This document shows, piece by piece, positions 30,708 through 32,142 of a stretch of DNA of 32,142 bases. The stretch covers positions 123,884 to 156,025 of the forward strand of contig DMMY01000005.1 of the NCBI GenBank assembly GCA_003452935.1, read 5' to 3'. Origin of the DNA: Elusimicrobiota bacterium. GTDB lineage: Bacteria > Elusimicrobiota > Elusimicrobia > UBA1565 > UBA9628. Made by a program: the position numbers and the translations under genes. Numbering within the stretch: the first letter of the stretch is position 1; the number at the start of each line of letters is the position of its first letter. Below the pieces are notes generated by a model that did not search any database, had not been told where the DNA came from, and was given only the letters and a program-made list of their open reading frames with translations.

Positions 30708-32142
30708 TGGCCTTGCCTGAGGAAAGGACCTCGATCGCTTTGTCCAGGACGGGATCCGGCGCGCGAGGGTTCGAAAGAGGTCTGCCAAACAACTCCAACC
30801 GAATATCCTTCGCGATTTTTGCGGCTTGCTCAGCAGTCACCGAGACAATGATGTCCGGCACGACCCCGCCGGTGCCGGGGATTTCTTCTCCGGTCTTCGG
30901 GTCGTGACGGGCGTCTATGTTGCGATCGTTCGGGGTGTGCCAGCGGTTCTCCGTGATTTTCAGAGACCTGCCGTCTCCCTGCTCCATAATAACCTGCTGC
31001 GTCCCTTTCCCGTAGCTGCGGCTGCCGATGACGGTGTAGCCGCGGCGCTTGTCCTGCAGGGCTGCGGAAAGGATTTCGCTGGCCGAGGCTGAAAAGCCGT
31101 CTATGAGCACGATCACGGGGATATCGGCGAATATTCCGTCGCCCTTCGTCACCGCTTTTGCGGCGACCTGACCTTGATGCTTGAAGGAAACGATTTCATC
31201 CTTGTCCCTTAAGAATTCCGAGGCGATGGAAGCCACCGTGGGCACGAAGCCTCCAGGGTTGCCGCGCACGTCCAAAATGACGGCCCGGGCGCCTTGCGCG
31301 CGCAACTCGCGGATGAGGGAGAAAACCTGTTTGTCGGTCTTTTCCCGGAATTCGGAGAAGTAAACATAACCGATGCCGGGACTTGCCATCTTGCTGAAAG
31401 CGTTCGGGGCCTCTACTTCTGCGCGCATGATCTTTACCGGATCCCTGAGCTGGCCGTCGCGGATGATCTTGATCACGACGCTCGTGCCTGCCGGGCCGCC
31501 AATCAATTTGACGATATCTTCGACGGGCAGGCCTTTGACGCAGCGGCCGTCCACCCAGGCTATCACGTCATTTTCCCGCAGGTCGGCCCGGCTGGCGCCT
31601 GAGTTCGGGTAGACGAGTTCAACCTTCATTCCCAGGGGATCGGAAGACATCCCTACCCCGATGCCGCTGAATTTTCCGGTCATGCTCTGCATGAAAGCCT
31701 GGGTTTGGGCCGCGTCGAAGTATGTGGAATGCGGTTCCTTAAGCTCCTTGAAAGCCTTCTGCAGCATGTGATCGATGATCGTATCCCAGCCTTGGTTGGT
31801 CCGGGCGTATTCTTGGCGAGCGACTTCAGCCATGCTTTGGAGGATCGCGTCCCAGCGTTGGGTGCTGATCGGATCGACGAATTTTATGTCGATGAATACC
31901 AATCCGCGGACCAGGCGTGACAATTGGTTTTGCGTGATTTCCGGTCGGGACGGGTTCTCCCCCTGGATGATAATCATCTGGTTGAGCAGGGCCTCGGCCT
32001 GATGCTTTCTGAGGTTCGGCGGTTCCTTGGGCTCCTCGGCCGCGGGTCCCGGGACCATGCGGTATTGGACCGGCACGACCTTGCCGACAACGGGAACTTG
32101 GCCATGGTTCTGGGCGTCACGGATGGATTCAAAAGAGGCATA
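30703..32142 (-). CDS. S41-family C-terminal-processing peptidase (5' end beyond window)
   Basis: The frame remains open to the right edge, so 479 C-terminal residues are visible and the start, with any signal peptide, is missing. A helical N-terminal region is followed by a PDZ domain (FSGIGVGMSSDPLGMKVELVYPNSGASRADLRENDVIAWVDG..) and then the tail-specific protease core. The core has GIGYVYFSEF, VILDVRGNPGGFVPTVASIASEFL, IDGFSASASEILSAALQD with the catalytic Ser, and SRSYGKGTQQV with the catalytic Lys. The C-terminus carries TGGVVPDIIV, as in CtpA/Prc relatives. These proteases trim envelope proteins in the periplasm. It precedes ddl by 48 bases. Confidence 0.92.
   Translation of the reverse strand, partial: YASFESIRDAQNHGQVPVVGKVVPVQYRMVPGPAAEEPKEPPNLRKHQAEALLNQMIIIQGENPSRPEITQNQLSRLVRGLVFIDIKFVDPISTQRWDAILQSMAEVARQEYARTNQGWDTIIDHMLQKAFKELKEPHSTYFDAAQTQAFMQSMTGKFSGIGVGMSSDPLGMKVELVYPNSGASRADLRENDVIAWVDGRCVKGLPVEDIVKLIGGPAGTSVVIKIIRDGQLRDPVKIMRAEVEAPNAFSKMASPGIGYVYFSEFREKTDKQVFSLIRELRAQGARAVILDVRGNPGGFVPTVASIASEFLRDKDEIVSFKHQGQVAAKAVTKGDGIFADIPVIVLIDGFSASASEILSAALQDKRRGYTVIGSRSYGKGTQQVIMEQGDGRSLKITENRWHTPNDRNIDARHDPKTGEEIPGTGGVVPDIIVSVTAEQAAKIAKDIRLELFGRPLSNPRAPDPVLDKAIEVLSSGKAR

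Noticed and set aside
1..32142. tRNA, rRNA, riboswitch and CRISPR content
   Set aside because: Reading through both strands showed no cloverleaf, rRNA-like or known riboswitch sequence. This was by eye, so a tRNAscan or Rfam search could still find something missed.

Overview
The window is a GC-rich bacterial chromosome segment (about 60-65% GC by eye). Apart from one truncated gene at the left edge, every gene is on the minus strand, so genes are described here from right to left. An RpoE/RseA/RseB-type envelope-stress module, a D-Ala-D-Ala ligase and deoxysugar genes of the kind used for O-antigens point to a diderm (Gram-negative-type) organism. I suspect Elusimicrobiota or a similar deep lineage, from general familiarity with this style of genome. 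No marker in the window proves it.

Right end (about 26.4-32.1 kb): an S41 C-terminal-processing protease (cut by the window edge), D-Ala-D-Ala ligase, an ECF sigma factor, a zinc-finger anti-sigma factor with one membrane span, an RseB/MucB-like periplasmic regulator with an extra C-terminal domain, and a TauE/SafE permease. These form a tightly packed unit for cell-wall and envelope homeostasis.

Middle right (about 24.0-26.3 kb): two lineage-specific genes. One is a small coiled-coil protein. The other is an exported protein of about 600 residues that I read as a divergent protein-kinase-like fold lacking the catalytic-loop aspartate.

Centre (about 13.5-24.0 kb): a conserved housekeeping run, infC-rpmI-rplT-pheS-pheT-(coiled coil)-zapA-rarA-xseA-xseB-rluA-like-HAD phosphatase-tlyA. 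It covers translation initiation, ribosomal proteins, Phe-tRNA charging, cell division, replication repair and RNA modification. infC lacks a canonical start codon and probably begins with AUA or AUC.

Left (about 0.6-13.4 kb): a surface-polysaccharide cluster. It holds a B12-type radical SAM enzyme, a GT4 glycosyltransferase, a cytidylyltransferase-like protein, a zinc-binding C-methyltransferase, a GT2 polyprenyl-phosphate sugar transferase, a perosamine-synthase-like aminotransferase, three further SAM methyltransferases, a ColD-like PLP 3-dehydratase with His in place of the catalytic Lys, a GT-C-like membrane protein and a GDP-fucose-synthase/ColC-like epimerase-reductase. Three of these enzymes belong to families that use GDP-4-keto-6-deoxymannose. 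Most junctions are 4-base stop/start overlaps, so translation is probably coupled.

The left edge (2-604, plus strand) carries the C-terminus of an AT-richer, beta-rich surface or fibre-like protein.

Repeats are the most distinctive non-coding content. A two-hairpin dispersed element is present twice with compensatory stem changes, once inside a reading frame. A perfect 32-bp inverted repeat of REP/RAYT style lies between tlyA and the HAD gene, and a diverged single arm lies just upstream of xseA. No tRNA, rRNA, CRISPR array or intact transposase was seen.
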